DNA of 35,282 bases, from contig DLDA01000015.1 of assembly GCA_002480925.1 (NCBI GenBank), positions 1 through 35,282 on the forward strand, read 5' to 3'. Position numbers and translations under genes: made by a program. Shown here piece by piece: positions 9,156-17,477 of this stretch (position 1 is its first letter; every line of letters begins with the position of its first letter). The notes beneath the pieces were generated by a model, which worked only from the letters and a program-made list of their open reading frames with translations, was not told where the DNA came from and did no database searches. Source of the DNA: Lachnospiraceae bacterium UBA7784. Its GTDB lineage: Bacteria; Bacillota; Clostridia; Lachnospirales; Lachnospiraceae.

Positions 9156-10367
9156 TCAGATATTGTCGAGGGCAGATACCATCGAGCCCATAGGAAGAAC
9201 GATAGCGAATACTATTGAACCTACTATTCCTGCAAGGATAAGGATCATCACAGGCTCCATCAGAGCTATGAGCTGCTCCGTGGCCTCGCGGACCTCCTCG
9301 TCGTAGTAGTCTGCTACCTTGTCGAGCATTCCGTCGATATTACCTGTATCCTCTCCAATACCTACCATATGGTGCACCAGAGGCGGGAACACTCCATGCT
9401 CCTTCAGCGGTGTCGCAAGTGACGATCCGACTGAGACGGCCTCGCGGCACTTATTTACTGCATCCTCGAATACCAGATTCTTCATGGTCCCGGCTACAAT
9501 ATTGAGTGCATCTATCATCGGTATACCCGATGCCAGAAGAGTCGCCAGTGTACGGGTGAATGAGGCAGTATTCTGCTTTACTGCAAGTGACTTGCCCGGA
9601 AGCTTGAGCTTCAACTGGTCGAGCCTGTAGGCTCCTTCCCTGGTCGTCCGGATAAGCTTTAAGCTTACGAAAATGGCTGCTATCACTGTAAATATTATAT
9701 ACCAGTAGTTCCTGGCGAAATCCGAGGCGTTCAGCACAAAGGTCGTAATGGCAGGCATCTTCCCGCCAAGCTCTGAGAGCATCTCCTTGAACTGGGGTAC
9801 AACCTTTACGAGTAATACTACTATTACTATAAAGGTGACTGACAGAAGCATGATCGGGTAGATCGACGCCTTCTTGATCAGGGCCTTTAGCGCATGCTCC
9901 TTCTCGAACTGCTTTCCCATTCGTTCGAATGACTGGGACAGGGCTCCTGATTCCTCACCGGACCTTACCAGGGTGACAAAGATCCTTGAGAAGCAGTCAG
10001 GATGATCAGCCATGGCGTCTGCAAGTGTCGAGCCCTTTTCTATCGATTTCTTACAGTCGAGTATGGCCTGAGTCAGTCTCTTGTTATTAGTCTGTTCTGA
10101 AAGCATCTCCAGAGCCGATATGACCGGAACTCCGGCGTCGACTATCGAAACGAACTGTCGGCAGAAGACTGACATATCTCTCGGCGACGGCTTGCCGCCG
10201 ATATTTATATTTACATTTGAGTTCAGAGCATTGGCCTCCTCGAGGGAGATTATAGTATTCCCCTGTGCCTTAAGCTCTCCTATGGCCAGCTCCTTTGTTT
10301 CAGCATCCATGCTGCCCTTGAGCTGCCTTCCGTCCTTCCTGATTATAGTGTAATTATATGTACCCAC
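9156..10367 (-). CDS. pilC: type IV pilus inner-membrane platform protein PilC
   Basis: A type II secretion F-domain family protein of 403 residues, the normal length. Two homologous cytoplasmic four-helix domains are visible, one at about 65-185 (FCRQFVSIVDAGVPVISAL) and one at about 265-385 (FTRTLATLLASGIPMIDAL). Each is followed by hydrophobic helices (~170-190, ~220-240, ~375-398). PilC is the platform on which the assembly ATPase acts. The start is a GTG at 10365-10367 with AGAGGAA just upstream; the reading MGTYNYTIIRKDGRQLKG matches the usual N-terminal beta region of PilC. It is the first gene of the pilus operon. The usual upstream partners pilB and pilT are absent here, which is unusual. 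Confidence 0.95.
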   Translation of the reverse strand: MGTYNYTIIRKDGRQLKGSMDAETKELAIGELKAQGNTIISLEEANALNSNVNINIGGKPSPRDMSVFCRQFVSIVDAGVPVISALEMLSEQTNNKRLTQAILDCKKSIEKGSTLADAMADHPDCFSRIFVTLVRSGEESGALSQSFERMGKQFEKEHALKALIKKASIYPIMLLSVTFIVIVVLLVKVVPQFKEMLSELGGKMPAITTFVLNASDFARNYWYIIFTVIAAIFVSLKLIRTTREGAYRLDQLKLKLPGKSLAVKQNTASFTRTLATLLASGIPMIDALNIVAGTMKNLVFEDAVNKCREAVSVGSSLATPLKEHGVFPPLVHHMVGIGEDTGNIDGMLDKVADYYDEEVREATEQLIALMEPVMILILAGIVGSIVFAIVLPMGSMVSALDNI

Positions 10368-10445
10368 ACTATTCCTCTTTACTTTCTATAGCCTGTTTCC
10401 CTACTGCTTTCCGTCTCCGGGAAGCCTCCAACAATATTTTATAGA

Positions 10446-10474
10446 ATTTTAACACAATCTAAAGGATTTGTTAA
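10446..10474 (-). promoter_or_regulatory. candidate sigma-A promoter of the pilus operon
   Basis: Read on the minus strand, TTAACA (10474-10469) and TAAAAT (10451-10446) are separated by 17 bases, each matching the consensus at 5 of 6 positions. Transcription would begin near 10439, leaving a leader of about 72 bases before the pilC GTG. The region is AT-rich and lies between the acyltransferase gene and pilC, where an operon promoter is expected. Not a sigma-D type promoter. Confidence 0.5.
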
Positions 10475-10494
10475 TACTTTATTCTAAAAAAAAG

Positions 10495-11175
10495 TTAATT
10501 TTTCGAAGTGGTTTCTAGTCCGGGCCTGTTCTTCACTATCGAATCCGGCGGTATGACTCCCCTGATCAGTGACAGCGGATAGATATTGGTATGAGGTCCG
10601 ACTACGCTGCCAGGGTTTAGGACTGTATTGCAGCCGACCTCGACATAGTCTCCCAGCATGGCTCCTATCTTGCGAAGACCTGTCTTGATCTCCTCTCCTG
10701 TCGAAAAATCCTTTATGACCACATCGGTACGGTCACTTTTTATATTGCTGGTTATGGATCCGGCCCCCATATGAGCATGAAAGCCCAGTATGGAATCCCC
10801 GACATAGTTGTAGTGAGGGACCTCGACACAGTCGAAGATTATGTCATTCTTGATCTCTGTCGAATTGCCGATCACACAGCCTGCTCCTATCAGGGCATTG
10901 CCCCTGATAAAGGCGCCAGGCCGGATCTGGGTGTCAGGCCCTATGATGCATGGCCCGATCACGGTGTTTGTAGCCTCATTTGCAAAGACTGCGCTCCTTG
11001 CTATATAGATATCATCCCCCCTGTCCTCATATATGTCCTTATCAAGTGATGGTCCCATCTTCCTGATGAAATCTCCTATGGCCGGAAGCGCCTCCCATGG
11101 ATAGACATATTTCCTTAGCAGATCAGAGGCCAGAGTATGGTTCAGATCATACATATTCTCTATTGTACAGTTCAT
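10495..11175 (-). CDS. left-handed beta-helix (hexapeptide repeat) acyl/nucleotidyl transferase-like protein
   Basis: From about residue 60 on there are regular hexapeptide turns (VIGPCIIGPDTQIRPGAFIRG, VIGNSTEI, MLGDYVEVG, VLNPGSVVGP). These form a left-handed beta-helix like the C-terminal half of GlmU. The first ~55 residues are helical, and there is no pyrophosphorylase domain. It probably transfers an acetyl or other acyl group to a sugar nucleotide, but the substrate cannot be read from the sequence. The start should be the ATG at 11173-11175, because GGAGG lies 5 bases upstream. A longer frame would start at a TTG (11187) that is itself part of this ribosome site. The 226-residue protein lies between the surface-modification cassette and the pilus operon and has its own promoter. 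Its neighbours suggest surface-sugar modification. Confidence 0.85.
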   Translation of the reverse strand: MNCTIENMYDLNHTLASDLLRKYVYPWEALPAIGDFIRKMGPSLDKDIYEDRGDDIYIARSAVFANEATNTVIGPCIIGPDTQIRPGAFIRGNALIGAGCVIGNSTEIKNDIIFDCVEVPHYNYVGDSILGFHAHMGAGSITSNIKSDRTDVVIKDFSTGEEIKTGLRKIGAMLGDYVEVGCNTVLNPGSVVGPHTNIYPLSLIRGVIPPDSIVKNRPGLETTSKN

Positions 11176-11212
11176 TGATCCCTCCAATATATTTATTCAA
11201 TATTCTTTTGTC

Positions 11213-11241
11213 ATTATACCACGCTAAAGTCACATAAACAA
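11213..11241 (-). promoter_or_regulatory. sigma-A promoter of the hexapeptide transferase gene
   Basis: On the minus strand a perfect TATAAT (11218-11213) with an extended -10 TG one base upstream is preceded at 17 bases by TTGTTT (11241-11236). Transcription would start near 11206, giving a leader of about 30 bases with GGAGG before the ATG at 11175. This is one of the best promoter matches in the window. Confidence 0.65.
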
Positions 11242-11250
11242 TGGAGCTTA

Positions 11251-12405
11251 TCAGCGGAGAAGGCTTGCAAACCTGCTCTCGGTCGCATAATCAAGCATTT
11301 CGTACCAGACTACTATCCTGTCAGGCGCCTGCTTCCTTATCTCTGAAAGAAGGCTCTTTCCTCCGTAGTAGCGCAGGTCTATAAGCACTATCCTCTTATA
11401 GCTCCCGCAGAGATAAGGAACTGCTGAGTTGGCATAGGAATCCTTTATCATAAGCAGCACCGGGCCGGTCTTCACGTCCTTATTGGTGATCACCGCAAGT
11501 CCATGGTTTCCTCCCATATATACACTATACTTGTCGGAGGTAAACAGATACTCAGGCTCATATATGCTTTTTGACCGTTTGATCCTGCCAAGCCTGCCGT
11601 CGTATCCGTACCTGTAGACAGCCGACAGCTCAGGAACCTTTGACGGGGTCTCGATATTATCGTATTTCGCGTCATAGAGAGGAGCCTTTTTGTAGAGTGA
11701 TCCACGGAAATTGCTGCCGACCGTGACCGGTGAGTAATAGTCATAATCCATCAGGTCAAGCCCTCTCGACCTCTGGTAGGATCTGGCCGCAAAATAGGCT
11801 CCCATGCTGTTGTAATGATGATCTGTGTCAAAATACTTCTCCTGCTTCTGATCAAAGAAGGCCTCCAGAGATATAAGATTCATCCTTTTGTCCCCTCTTA
11901 TATCCTTCCATACCTGCCTTGTCATATGGTCATAATCGAGATAAGGCGCAAAGGCCGGCAGCTGGTCCTGCTCGGCAGAGCCCTTCGGCGGGATAAGGCA
12001 CAGATCGAGCGTCTTTCCCGTCTTCTCCGCAAAGACCTTTAGTATCCTGGTATTAAGCGAAAGCCTACTGTCGCTGTAGCTGTTGGCCGTCTCCATCTTC
12101 ACATAGGTCCCGTTGTCATTGAAATAGGTTCCATTACGGTCACGTCTCCCCATAATGGCATCTACAAGGACCGAGACCCTGACTGCAGGCTTTCTGATAT
12201 ATGACTGGTCCTTCATTCCCTCCTCGAGCTTCTTCTGATAGGTTCCATCCTTATAGCCCTTAAATGAGAAGACCGGAATGGTGCTAAGCGTACGGTTTTC
12301 CAGATATGAGACTTTCATCGGGGCATGAAGCTCTGACAGAAGTCCTGTTATAGCAAATATTACAAAGAATACTACAATGTAGAAGATATTATTCGTCTTT
12401 TTCAT
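11251..12405 (-). CDS. DHHW-family / AlgX-AlgJ-like SGNH-fold partner of the O-acyltransferase
   Basis: A 384-residue protein with one N-terminal signal anchor (about residues 7-23), the rest predicted outside the membrane. D193-T-D195-H196-H197-Y198 followed by NSMGAY is the DHHW-type motif of the AlgX/AlgJ SGNH-hydrolase-like family, which carries out or assists O-acetylation of polysaccharides or teichoic acids outside the cell. It lies 3 bases after the MBOAT acyltransferase gene; the two are a standard pair, MBOAT moving acetyl groups across the membrane and this protein delivering them. The ribosome site is weak, so translation is probably coupled to the MBOAT gene. A late segment (~310-330, ending MIKDSYANSAVPYL) carries the Ser-containing GDSL-like block. 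The polymer acetylated is unknown. Confidence 0.85.
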   Translation of the reverse strand: MKKTNNIFYIVVFFVIFAITGLLSELHAPMKVSYLENRTLSTIPVFSFKGYKDGTYQKKLEEGMKDQSYIRKPAVRVSVLVDAIMGRRDRNGTYFNDNGTYVKMETANSYSDSRLSLNTRILKVFAEKTGKTLDLCLIPPKGSAEQDQLPAFAPYLDYDHMTRQVWKDIRGDKRMNLISLEAFFDQKQEKYFDTDHHYNSMGAYFAARSYQRSRGLDLMDYDYYSPVTVGSNFRGSLYKKAPLYDAKYDNIETPSKVPELSAVYRYGYDGRLGRIKRSKSIYEPEYLFTSDKYSVYMGGNHGLAVITNKDVKTGPVLLMIKDSYANSAVPYLCGSYKRIVLIDLRYYGGKSLLSEIRKQAPDRIVVWYEMLDYATESRFASLLR

Positions 12406-12408
12406 AGG

Positions 12409-13872
12409 CTAAAACCTGAAATACAAAAAGGGATTAAATCCGCCTGAAACCAGAACCATTATTGACAGTCCCGCAAGTATGAGCGATACGACCATCTGCA
12501 GATCCGATATCTGACCAGCTCCATGCCTCTTCGAATGAGCCTCCACTACCGAAAAGATCCTGTGTGGTAAGGAGGTGGCTCCTACTATGCCGACAAGCAG
12601 GATAGGAAGTGAGGCTCTCAAAATATATAGAGTCCTGTAGAGCCCTGAGGCATGACCGCCAGCCGATGAAAATCCGGCTGCCCAGGATAGTGGTGAGAAT
12701 AGCTTTCCAAGATAGATACAGGCCTCGTTAAGATCTGTATGGGAGAAAAGTATCCATCCGGCCACGACCAGAAGCATGGTCACTATATTCCTGATGAAGC
12801 CAAGCCCGTCCGGAAGTCTCCTGTAAGCCTTCAGCATGAAGAGCTTTTCTATCATAAGAAGGGCGAAATAATAGAGTCCCCAGATTACGAAATTCCATGA
12901 GGCTCCGTGCCAGAGTCCGGTAAGTGACCAGACTATAAGGAGGTTTATGAGCTGCCGTGGAAGTCCCTTGCGGTTTCCTCCGAGTGGTATATAGAGATAT
13001 TCTCTAAACCATGACCCAAGAGTCATATGCCACCTCCTCCAGAACTCCGTTATGCTTCTGCTCTGGTAGGGGTAGTTGAAATTCTCAGGGAAATGAAATC
13101 CAAACATCTTTCCAAGCCCTATAGCCATATCGGAATATCCGGAGAAATCAAAATATATCTGGATAGTATATGCTATGGCAGAAACAAGAACCACAGGTCC
13201 TGTCAGATTGTCGATATGGATACCTTGAATAATGGTATAGATCTCGCCTGCCTTGTTGGCGATCAGGACCTTCTTGGACAGGCCAATTATGAATCGATAG
13301 ATGCCTGTCGCTATATCGGATGGATTCTCCCGCCTTTCGTCCACCTCCCCGGCTATATCTGAATATCGGACAATAGGCCCTGCTATAAGCTGGGGAAAAA
13401 GACAGACATACATGCCGAAGCTTATCAGATTCCTCTGGGGAGAAATCCTGCCCCTGTAAACATCTATGGTATAGGACATGGTCTGGAAGGTATAGAATGA
13501 GATCCCGACCGGAAGCGCTATGTCAAGAAGTCCGATCGATGTGCCAGCGAAAGAATTGATAGCTGAAATAATGAAATCCGTGTACTTGAAAAAGCCGAGG
13601 ATTGAAAGATTCCCGGCTATCGAAACTAAAAGGACCAGCTTCATCGCTCCTGTCCTCTCCCTTGTGCGGAAATAGCCGATAAGCCTTCCGTTCACATAGT
13701 CGAAGACGGTCGAAAAAATCATTATAAAAATATATACCGGCTCTCCCCAGGAGTAAAACAGAAGAGATGCCGCAAAAAGAAAGAGATTCCTTAGCCTTCC
13801 CGGGCATAGATAGTAGAGGATAAAGACTGCCGGGAGAAAGATACAGAGGAATACCATACTGGAAAATACCAT
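12409..13872 (-). CDS. MBOAT-family O-acyltransferase (AlgI/PatA-like)
   Basis: A polytopic membrane protein of 487 residues, the usual length for AlgI-like MBOAT enzymes, with about ten hydrophobic helices. The family signature is plain: FRRW-like FWRRWHMTLGSWFREYLYIP at 277-296 with H282, and the invariant His at H322 in TGLWHGASWNF. The enzyme moves an acetyl (or other acyl) group through the membrane for O-acylation of surface polymers. It directly follows the DUF4358 lipoprotein gene (8-base gap) and precedes the DHHW protein by 3 bases, forming the O-acylation cassette common in Lachnospiraceae. AGGAG sits 5 bases before the ATG. Which polymer it modifies cannot be decided here. Confidence 0.93.
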   Translation of the reverse strand: MVFSSMVFLCIFLPAVFILYYLCPGRLRNLFLFAASLLFYSWGEPVYIFIMIFSTVFDYVNGRLIGYFRTRERTGAMKLVLLVSIAGNLSILGFFKYTDFIISAINSFAGTSIGLLDIALPVGISFYTFQTMSYTIDVYRGRISPQRNLISFGMYVCLFPQLIAGPIVRYSDIAGEVDERRENPSDIATGIYRFIIGLSKKVLIANKAGEIYTIIQGIHIDNLTGPVVLVSAIAYTIQIYFDFSGYSDMAIGLGKMFGFHFPENFNYPYQSRSITEFWRRWHMTLGSWFREYLYIPLGGNRKGLPRQLINLLIVWSLTGLWHGASWNFVIWGLYYFALLMIEKLFMLKAYRRLPDGLGFIRNIVTMLLVVAGWILFSHTDLNEACIYLGKLFSPLSWAAGFSSAGGHASGLYRTLYILRASLPILLVGIVGATSLPHRIFSVVEAHSKRHGAGQISDLQMVVSLILAGLSIMVLVSGGFNPFLYFRF

Positions 13873-13880
13873 TTTCTCTC

Positions 13881-14360
13881 CTACTTCACTGCCCTTACAA
13901 AGCTTTTCTCCAGCTCTGAGGCTCCCTTCCCTATGAACAGACCCACCGTTCCGTTCTTCTGCGAGATCAGATAATCCTTTACCAGCTCTACCTGATCAGG
14001 AGAATACTCCTGCATGGTCCCCTCCCTTGTCTTCACATGATCCTTAAGGGAGCTCATAAGCCAGGCCGTATCATCGACATCCTTAAGTGAAACCACAGCT
14101 ATCTCAGGAGCTGTGCCGTCAGATGAGTATGCATAATAGAATGAGCTTACCTTGTCATAGTCAAAGTCGCAGAGAGTGGAAAAATTGATATCCGCATCCT
14201 TCTCAGTTGAATCAATGGTCTTCATGTCCGGGAAGCCCTTGGCCTGGGCTGTAAGCCTCTTTCCTACAGACACTGCATCTGCCCTCTTCTGCCCGGCACA
14301 GGCAGCGAGGCAGGCAAGGCAGAGAGAAAATGTAAATATGATCGCAATACTCTTTCTCAT
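13881..14360 (-). CDS. DUF4358-type lipoprotein
   Basis: A 159-residue lipoprotein: a basic start, a hydrophobic stretch and the lipobox L-A-A-C21, after which the mature protein begins. The body contains short strands and helices in the order I associate with the DUF4358 family (CDFDYDKVSSFYYAYSSDG, then EIAVVSLKD and a C-terminal helix). That family is often found beside MBOAT and DHHW genes in Lachnospiraceae. Its function is not known; a helper of surface-polymer acylation is inferred from context alone. AGGAG lies 5 bases before the ATG, only 8 bases after the transglutaminase-fold gene. Confidence 0.8.
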   Translation of the reverse strand: MRKSIAIIFTFSLCLACLAACAGQKRADAVSVGKRLTAQAKGFPDMKTIDSTEKDADINFSTLCDFDYDKVSSFYYAYSSDGTAPEIAVVSLKDVDDTAWLMSSLKDHVKTREGTMQEYSPDQVELVKDYLISQKNGTVGLFIGKGASELEKSFVRAVK

Positions 14361-14368
14361 AGTTACTC

Positions 14369-15532
14369 CTAATTGATGATCTTTGTCTCTGTACCATTTC
14401 CTTCAGGTTCTGCATCATCACTACCTGACGGCAGTCCCAGCTGATCCCTTGTCACATCCACTCCGAATGCCCTGCTTATGGCCTGCGCCAGCTTCTTACT
14501 CTCCTTAGATGTAAGTGTAGTCCCGCCATTAGATGAAGAGTAGTCGCTTATGAAGATACCAAGGATATAGCTGTCATTTTCTCCGTTATACCATGCTCCG
14601 CTAATATTTAGTGTAGCATATCCGCTGCTCTGCAATGCTGCGTTAAGTCCGTTTACCAGAGCATCAGCCTTGCCAAGGTCATCAGAGCTATACTTTTTCT
14701 TGAATGAGAAATATCTGCTTCCCCTCTCAGAGGCCTTTTTGTCAAGCTCCTTCTTTATCGCAGGTACGACAGAATAGAGATCAGCTACCTGATCGTGATT
14801 CTGTACTGCATATGTGTACTTAATCCCGTCGGCTGCCGGAAGAGCTGTCTGATCCCAGTCATGGCCGGTCTTGGCGGTTGCATCTGTCATATTGAAATTC
14901 TGGTACTCGCATTTGCCGCTCACATCTGTATATACATCCACATGATACCAGTTGCCGTCATCAAGCTTGACCAGATCCCAGGAATGATAATCATTGTGGA
15001 CTATTCGACATTCTATGCCAAGCATCTGCATGAACATACGGAAGGTAGTCGCATATCCTACGCAGACTGCCTGACGAGAGACAAGCACTCCCTGAGGAGT
15101 AAAGTCAGATCCACTTGCTGCCGGAAGTGATACCACAGTAGACTGACCCTGTCCTATGTTTTGATACATCCACCTGTATACGGCCAGCTCCTTATTATAG
15201 TCCGAATCTCCGTCCTTTATGATCTTCTTCAGGATATCAGACGCAGTCTTTAAAGTCTTCTTATCATCGTCGCTTAGCTTGCTGTCATCTCCCTTTCTGT
15301 AGGCATCAGATATATCCTTTGTCGAACGGATCTCATACTGTCCTCCGACCTTATAGCCGTCTTCCTTATATGAGCTTTTCTTCTCGGCCTCCTTAGCCTG
15401 CCTCCTAAGCTCTCTGGTAATGAAACTATTAACCCTCTTTGACTGGGCAATATTTACACAGAGACCAGCTGAGGATACTACAATAGCGGCTGCTAAGGCT
15501 GTTGACAGAAGCACCAGGGTTCTTTTCTTCAT
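14369..15532 (-). CDS. membrane-anchored transglutaminase-fold protein
   Basis: A 387-residue protein with a signal anchor at about residues 5-28, a charged coiled segment (~35-60), and a transglutaminase-like core. The papain-type triad is visible: C157 in RQAVCVGYATTF, H183 in YHSWDLV and D199 in WYHVDVYTD. Bacterial members of this fold act mostly as peptidases or cross-linkers on the cell surface. An Asp/Gly/Ser-rich C-terminal domain (~300-370) may be a separate unit. It opens the unit that continues with the DUF4358 lipoprotein, MBOAT and DHHW genes, so a role in cell-envelope modification is likely. AAAGGAAAG precedes the ATG. The exact substrate is unknown. Confidence 0.85.
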   Translation of the reverse strand: MKKRTLVLLSTALAAAIVVSSAGLCVNIAQSKRVNSFITRELRRQAKEAEKKSSYKEDGYKVGGQYEIRSTKDISDAYRKGDDSKLSDDDKKTLKTASDILKKIIKDGDSDYNKELAVYRWMYQNIGQGQSTVVSLPAASGSDFTPQGVLVSRQAVCVGYATTFRMFMQMLGIECRIVHNDYHSWDLVKLDDGNWYHVDVYTDVSGKCEYQNFNMTDATAKTGHDWDQTALPAADGIKYTYAVQNHDQVADLYSVVPAIKKELDKKASERGSRYFSFKKKYSSDDLGKADALVNGLNAALQSSGYATLNISGAWYNGENDSYILGIFISDYSSSNGGTTLTSKESKKLAQAISRAFGVDVTRDQLGLPSGSDDAEPEGNGTETKIIN

Positions 15533-15578
15533 GACTTCTTTCCTTTGAAATAATTAAAACAGTTTCCGTATAACATAT

Positions 15579-15610
15579 AACACCGCGAAAAATGCTATTT
15601 CCGCGGTGTT
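15579..15610 (-). other. 9-bp hairpin between the chemoreceptor and transglutaminase-fold genes
   Basis: AACACCGCG at 15579-15587 pairs perfectly with CGCGGTGTT at 15602-15610 around a 14-base loop. It lies 57 bases beyond the chemoreceptor stop and 47 bases before the next start. If the promoter at 15623-15628 is used, it sits only about 6 bases from the 5' end of the next mRNA. It could be a 5' stabilising structure, an attenuator, or the chemoreceptor terminator. The downstream tract (TTATATGTTAT) is a poor T-run, so terminator function is doubtful. Confidence 0.5.
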
Positions 15611-15622
15611 TCGTTTGAGATT

Positions 15623-15628
15623 ATTATA
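15623..15628 (-). promoter_or_regulatory. extended -10 promoter of the surface-modification unit
   Basis: On the minus strand TGCTATAAT gives a perfect -10 hexamer (TATAAT, 15628-15623) with the extended TGn element; no good -35 hexamer is found 16-18 bases upstream. The predicted transcript starts near 15616, about 84 bases before the ATG of the transglutaminase-fold gene, and contains the hairpin at 15579-15610. Confidence 0.5.
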
Positions 15629-15666
15629 GCACAGATACTGTTCCTGCGTGTGCTTTTTATTTAATG

Positions 15667-17379
15667 TTAATATTTGAATATGTTCATATCCTCATCAAGC
15701 AATTTAGCTATATCCTTAAGATCTCCGGATGACTCCTCGATCTCGTCGGCTATACTAGTGATTGAAGATACCGATGCTGATGATTCCTCTGTGCTTGCGG
15801 CATTCTCCTGAGCTATAGCAGAAAGCGAGGATACTGTCTCTACGACCTTCTTCCTGGCTTCATCCATCTTATTCATCTTTCCTGTGATCGTAGTAACAGC
15901 TGCTATCGATTCATCGATACCTGCCGATACCTGACCAAAGGCCTCCTTTGTCTGATCGACATTCTCAGACTGCTGCTCGATTATCTCCTTAACGCTGTCC
16001 ATAGTAGAAACTGCCTGATCCGAATCCTTCATCAGTTCCTCTACTATCTGCTCTATCTGCTGGGCTGACTCGGATGACTGATCGGCGAGCTGCTGGATCT
16101 GTGAAGCGACAACCGCAAAACCTCTTCCGGCCTCTCCGGCTCTTGCAGCCTCGATCGAAGCATTAAGAGAAAGAAGATTTGTCTCATCGGCAATATTGGC
16201 AATGATCGAGGTTGCCTCCCTGATCTTGCCGGCTGACTGGTTTGTGGTCCTTGTCTGCTCCGCTATCTGGTTGATACTCTCCTTTGTCTTCTCGTTTGTA
16301 GCTCCGAGCTGACCTAATATATCAAGTGCTGACTTATTGGAATCCTTAATCTTCTGGGCTGTAGAATAGAGCTCATCGACCTTCTGATTGGCCTCCTCTA
16401 TCATATTTCCGATAGTGATGACATTCTCAGAGGCTGACTGGGTCTGGCTGGCCTGAGAGGTGGCTCCCTGAGCTATCTCGTTTACAGCTGTATCGACCTG
16501 ATTCGTGGTCTCGTTCATATCGGTAGCATGCTTATACATACCGTTCGACGAGTCAAAGAGCTTTGACGACTGGTCCTTGATATTGGAGATGACCTCTATC
16601 AGTCGCTTCTGCAGATTGATTATGGATCTTGCCATAATACCGAACTCATCCTGTCTGGCAGCCAGCTTCCTGCTGTCCTGATCAGGGCTGAAGTCGAGGT
16701 CGGACATCTTGTCTACGAACCTGGAGAGCTCTCCTATCGGACGCATGGCGACTACAAGGAGCAGAGCAAGGATTATTATACCAATTAAACCGATAGTCAC
16801 TCCAATAACGGTTGATGAAACAATAGTGCTGTTAACTGCCTGTTTCGCCTCTGCATCGTCTGCTGATAATACAAGAATAAACTGCTGCTTGTCAGATACA
16901 TAAAATGCTGCGTATTTCTTTACTCCGTTGAAATTATATTCAACTGTCTCGTTCTTTCCCTGGATCGTCTCGCCAGCTTCTATCTTTGATACAAGGTCCT
17001 TTACGACCGAGTTCTCAACCGGCTGTCCTATCTTATCGGCTGACGGATGATAAATCATGGTGCCCTTGGCGTCTACCAGATAAGCATAGCTTGACTTTAT
17101 CCCCTTTACCCCTACTCCCTTGAGCTCGTTTGACAGGTTGTCTGCCGTAAGAGCCTTGTCTGTCGACATACCTCCGTTTATCTCTGCATCGATCGAATGA
17201 CCATAAGCATAGGCCAGATCCTGCATATAGTTCTTTGTGGTCAATGTAATGGTCTTGTCGAATCTGGTCAGTGTTGCGAAATTAAGTGCCGTGATTATGC
17301 ATACAATCACTATAAGCACTGCAATGATGATCCTGCCTCTTGTTGAACGTAGAAACCTAACATCTTCCTTCTTCTCCAT
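15667..17379 (-). CDS. methyl-accepting chemotaxis protein with sCache/dCache-type sensor
   Basis: A 570-residue chemoreceptor with its domains in order: TM1 at ~14-35, an extracellular Cache-like domain at ~45-180 (the strand block [15 protein letters not shown] at 99-113 is characteristic), TM2 at ~185-212, HAMP at ~213-265 and a long coiled coil. The hairpin tip, the kinase contact region, is clear at 401-429 ([20 protein letters not shown]). Gln/Glu-rich heptads on both sides offer methylation sites. It senses an unknown small ligand, perhaps an organic acid or amino acid as in other Cache receptors, and signals to CheA/CheW for flagellar movement. It stands alone between two transglutaminase-fold genes with its own promoter. 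No C-terminal CheR-binding pentapeptide is present. Confidence 0.95.
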   Translation of the reverse strand: MEKKEDVRFLRSTRGRIIIAVLIVIVCIITALNFATLTRFDKTITLTTKNYMQDLAYAYGHSIDAEINGGMSTDKALTADNLSNELKGVGVKGIKSSYAYLVDAKGTMIYHPSADKIGQPVENSVVKDLVSKIEAGETIQGKNETVEYNFNGVKKYAAFYVSDKQQFILVLSADDAEAKQAVNSTIVSSTVIGVTIGLIGIIILALLLVVAMRPIGELSRFVDKMSDLDFSPDQDSRKLAARQDEFGIMARSIINLQKRLIEVISNIKDQSSKLFDSSNGMYKHATDMNETTNQVDTAVNEIAQGATSQASQTQSASENVITIGNMIEEANQKVDELYSTAQKIKDSNKSALDILGQLGATNEKTKESINQIAEQTRTTNQSAGKIREATSIIANIADETNLLSLNASIEAARAGEAGRGFAVVASQIQQLADQSSESAQQIEQIVEELMKDSDQAVSTMDSVKEIIEQQSENVDQTKEAFGQVSAGIDESIAAVTTITGKMNKMDEARKKVVETVSSLSAIAQENAASTEESSASVSSITSIADEIEESSGDLKDIAKLLDEDMNIFKY

Positions 17380-17419
17380 AAATCCATTTCCTTTCCGACT
17401 TTAGTTCCTTGAAAATATT

Positions 17420-17460
17420 AAATCTATGTTAGATTTTATCATTTTTTGATATATTTTCAA
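17420..17460 (-). promoter_or_regulatory. promoter of the chemoreceptor gene with a 7-bp inverted repeat at its -10
   Basis: On the minus strand TTGAAA (17460-17455) and TAAAAT (17438-17433) are 16 bases apart, each 5/6 to the sigma-A consensus; no sigma-D type TAAA/GCCGATA pair is seen. The inverted repeat AAATCTA-TGT-TAGATTT (17420-17436) overlaps the -10 and the expected start at ~17426, so it could be an operator or a 5' hairpin. The leader is about 45 bases. Confidence 0.5.
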
Positions 17461-17477
17461 GTGGGGTTTATGGAAAA

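Noticed and set aside
10480..10505. Possible terminator after the hexapeptide transferase gene (AAAAA/TTTTT with a T-run)
   Set aside because: The stem is only A-T pairs and five bases long; not a credible terminator on its own.
11185..11187. TTG start of the hexapeptide transferase
   Set aside because: The TTG is immediately joined to the GGAGG ribosome site; the ATG at 11173-11175 has correct spacing.
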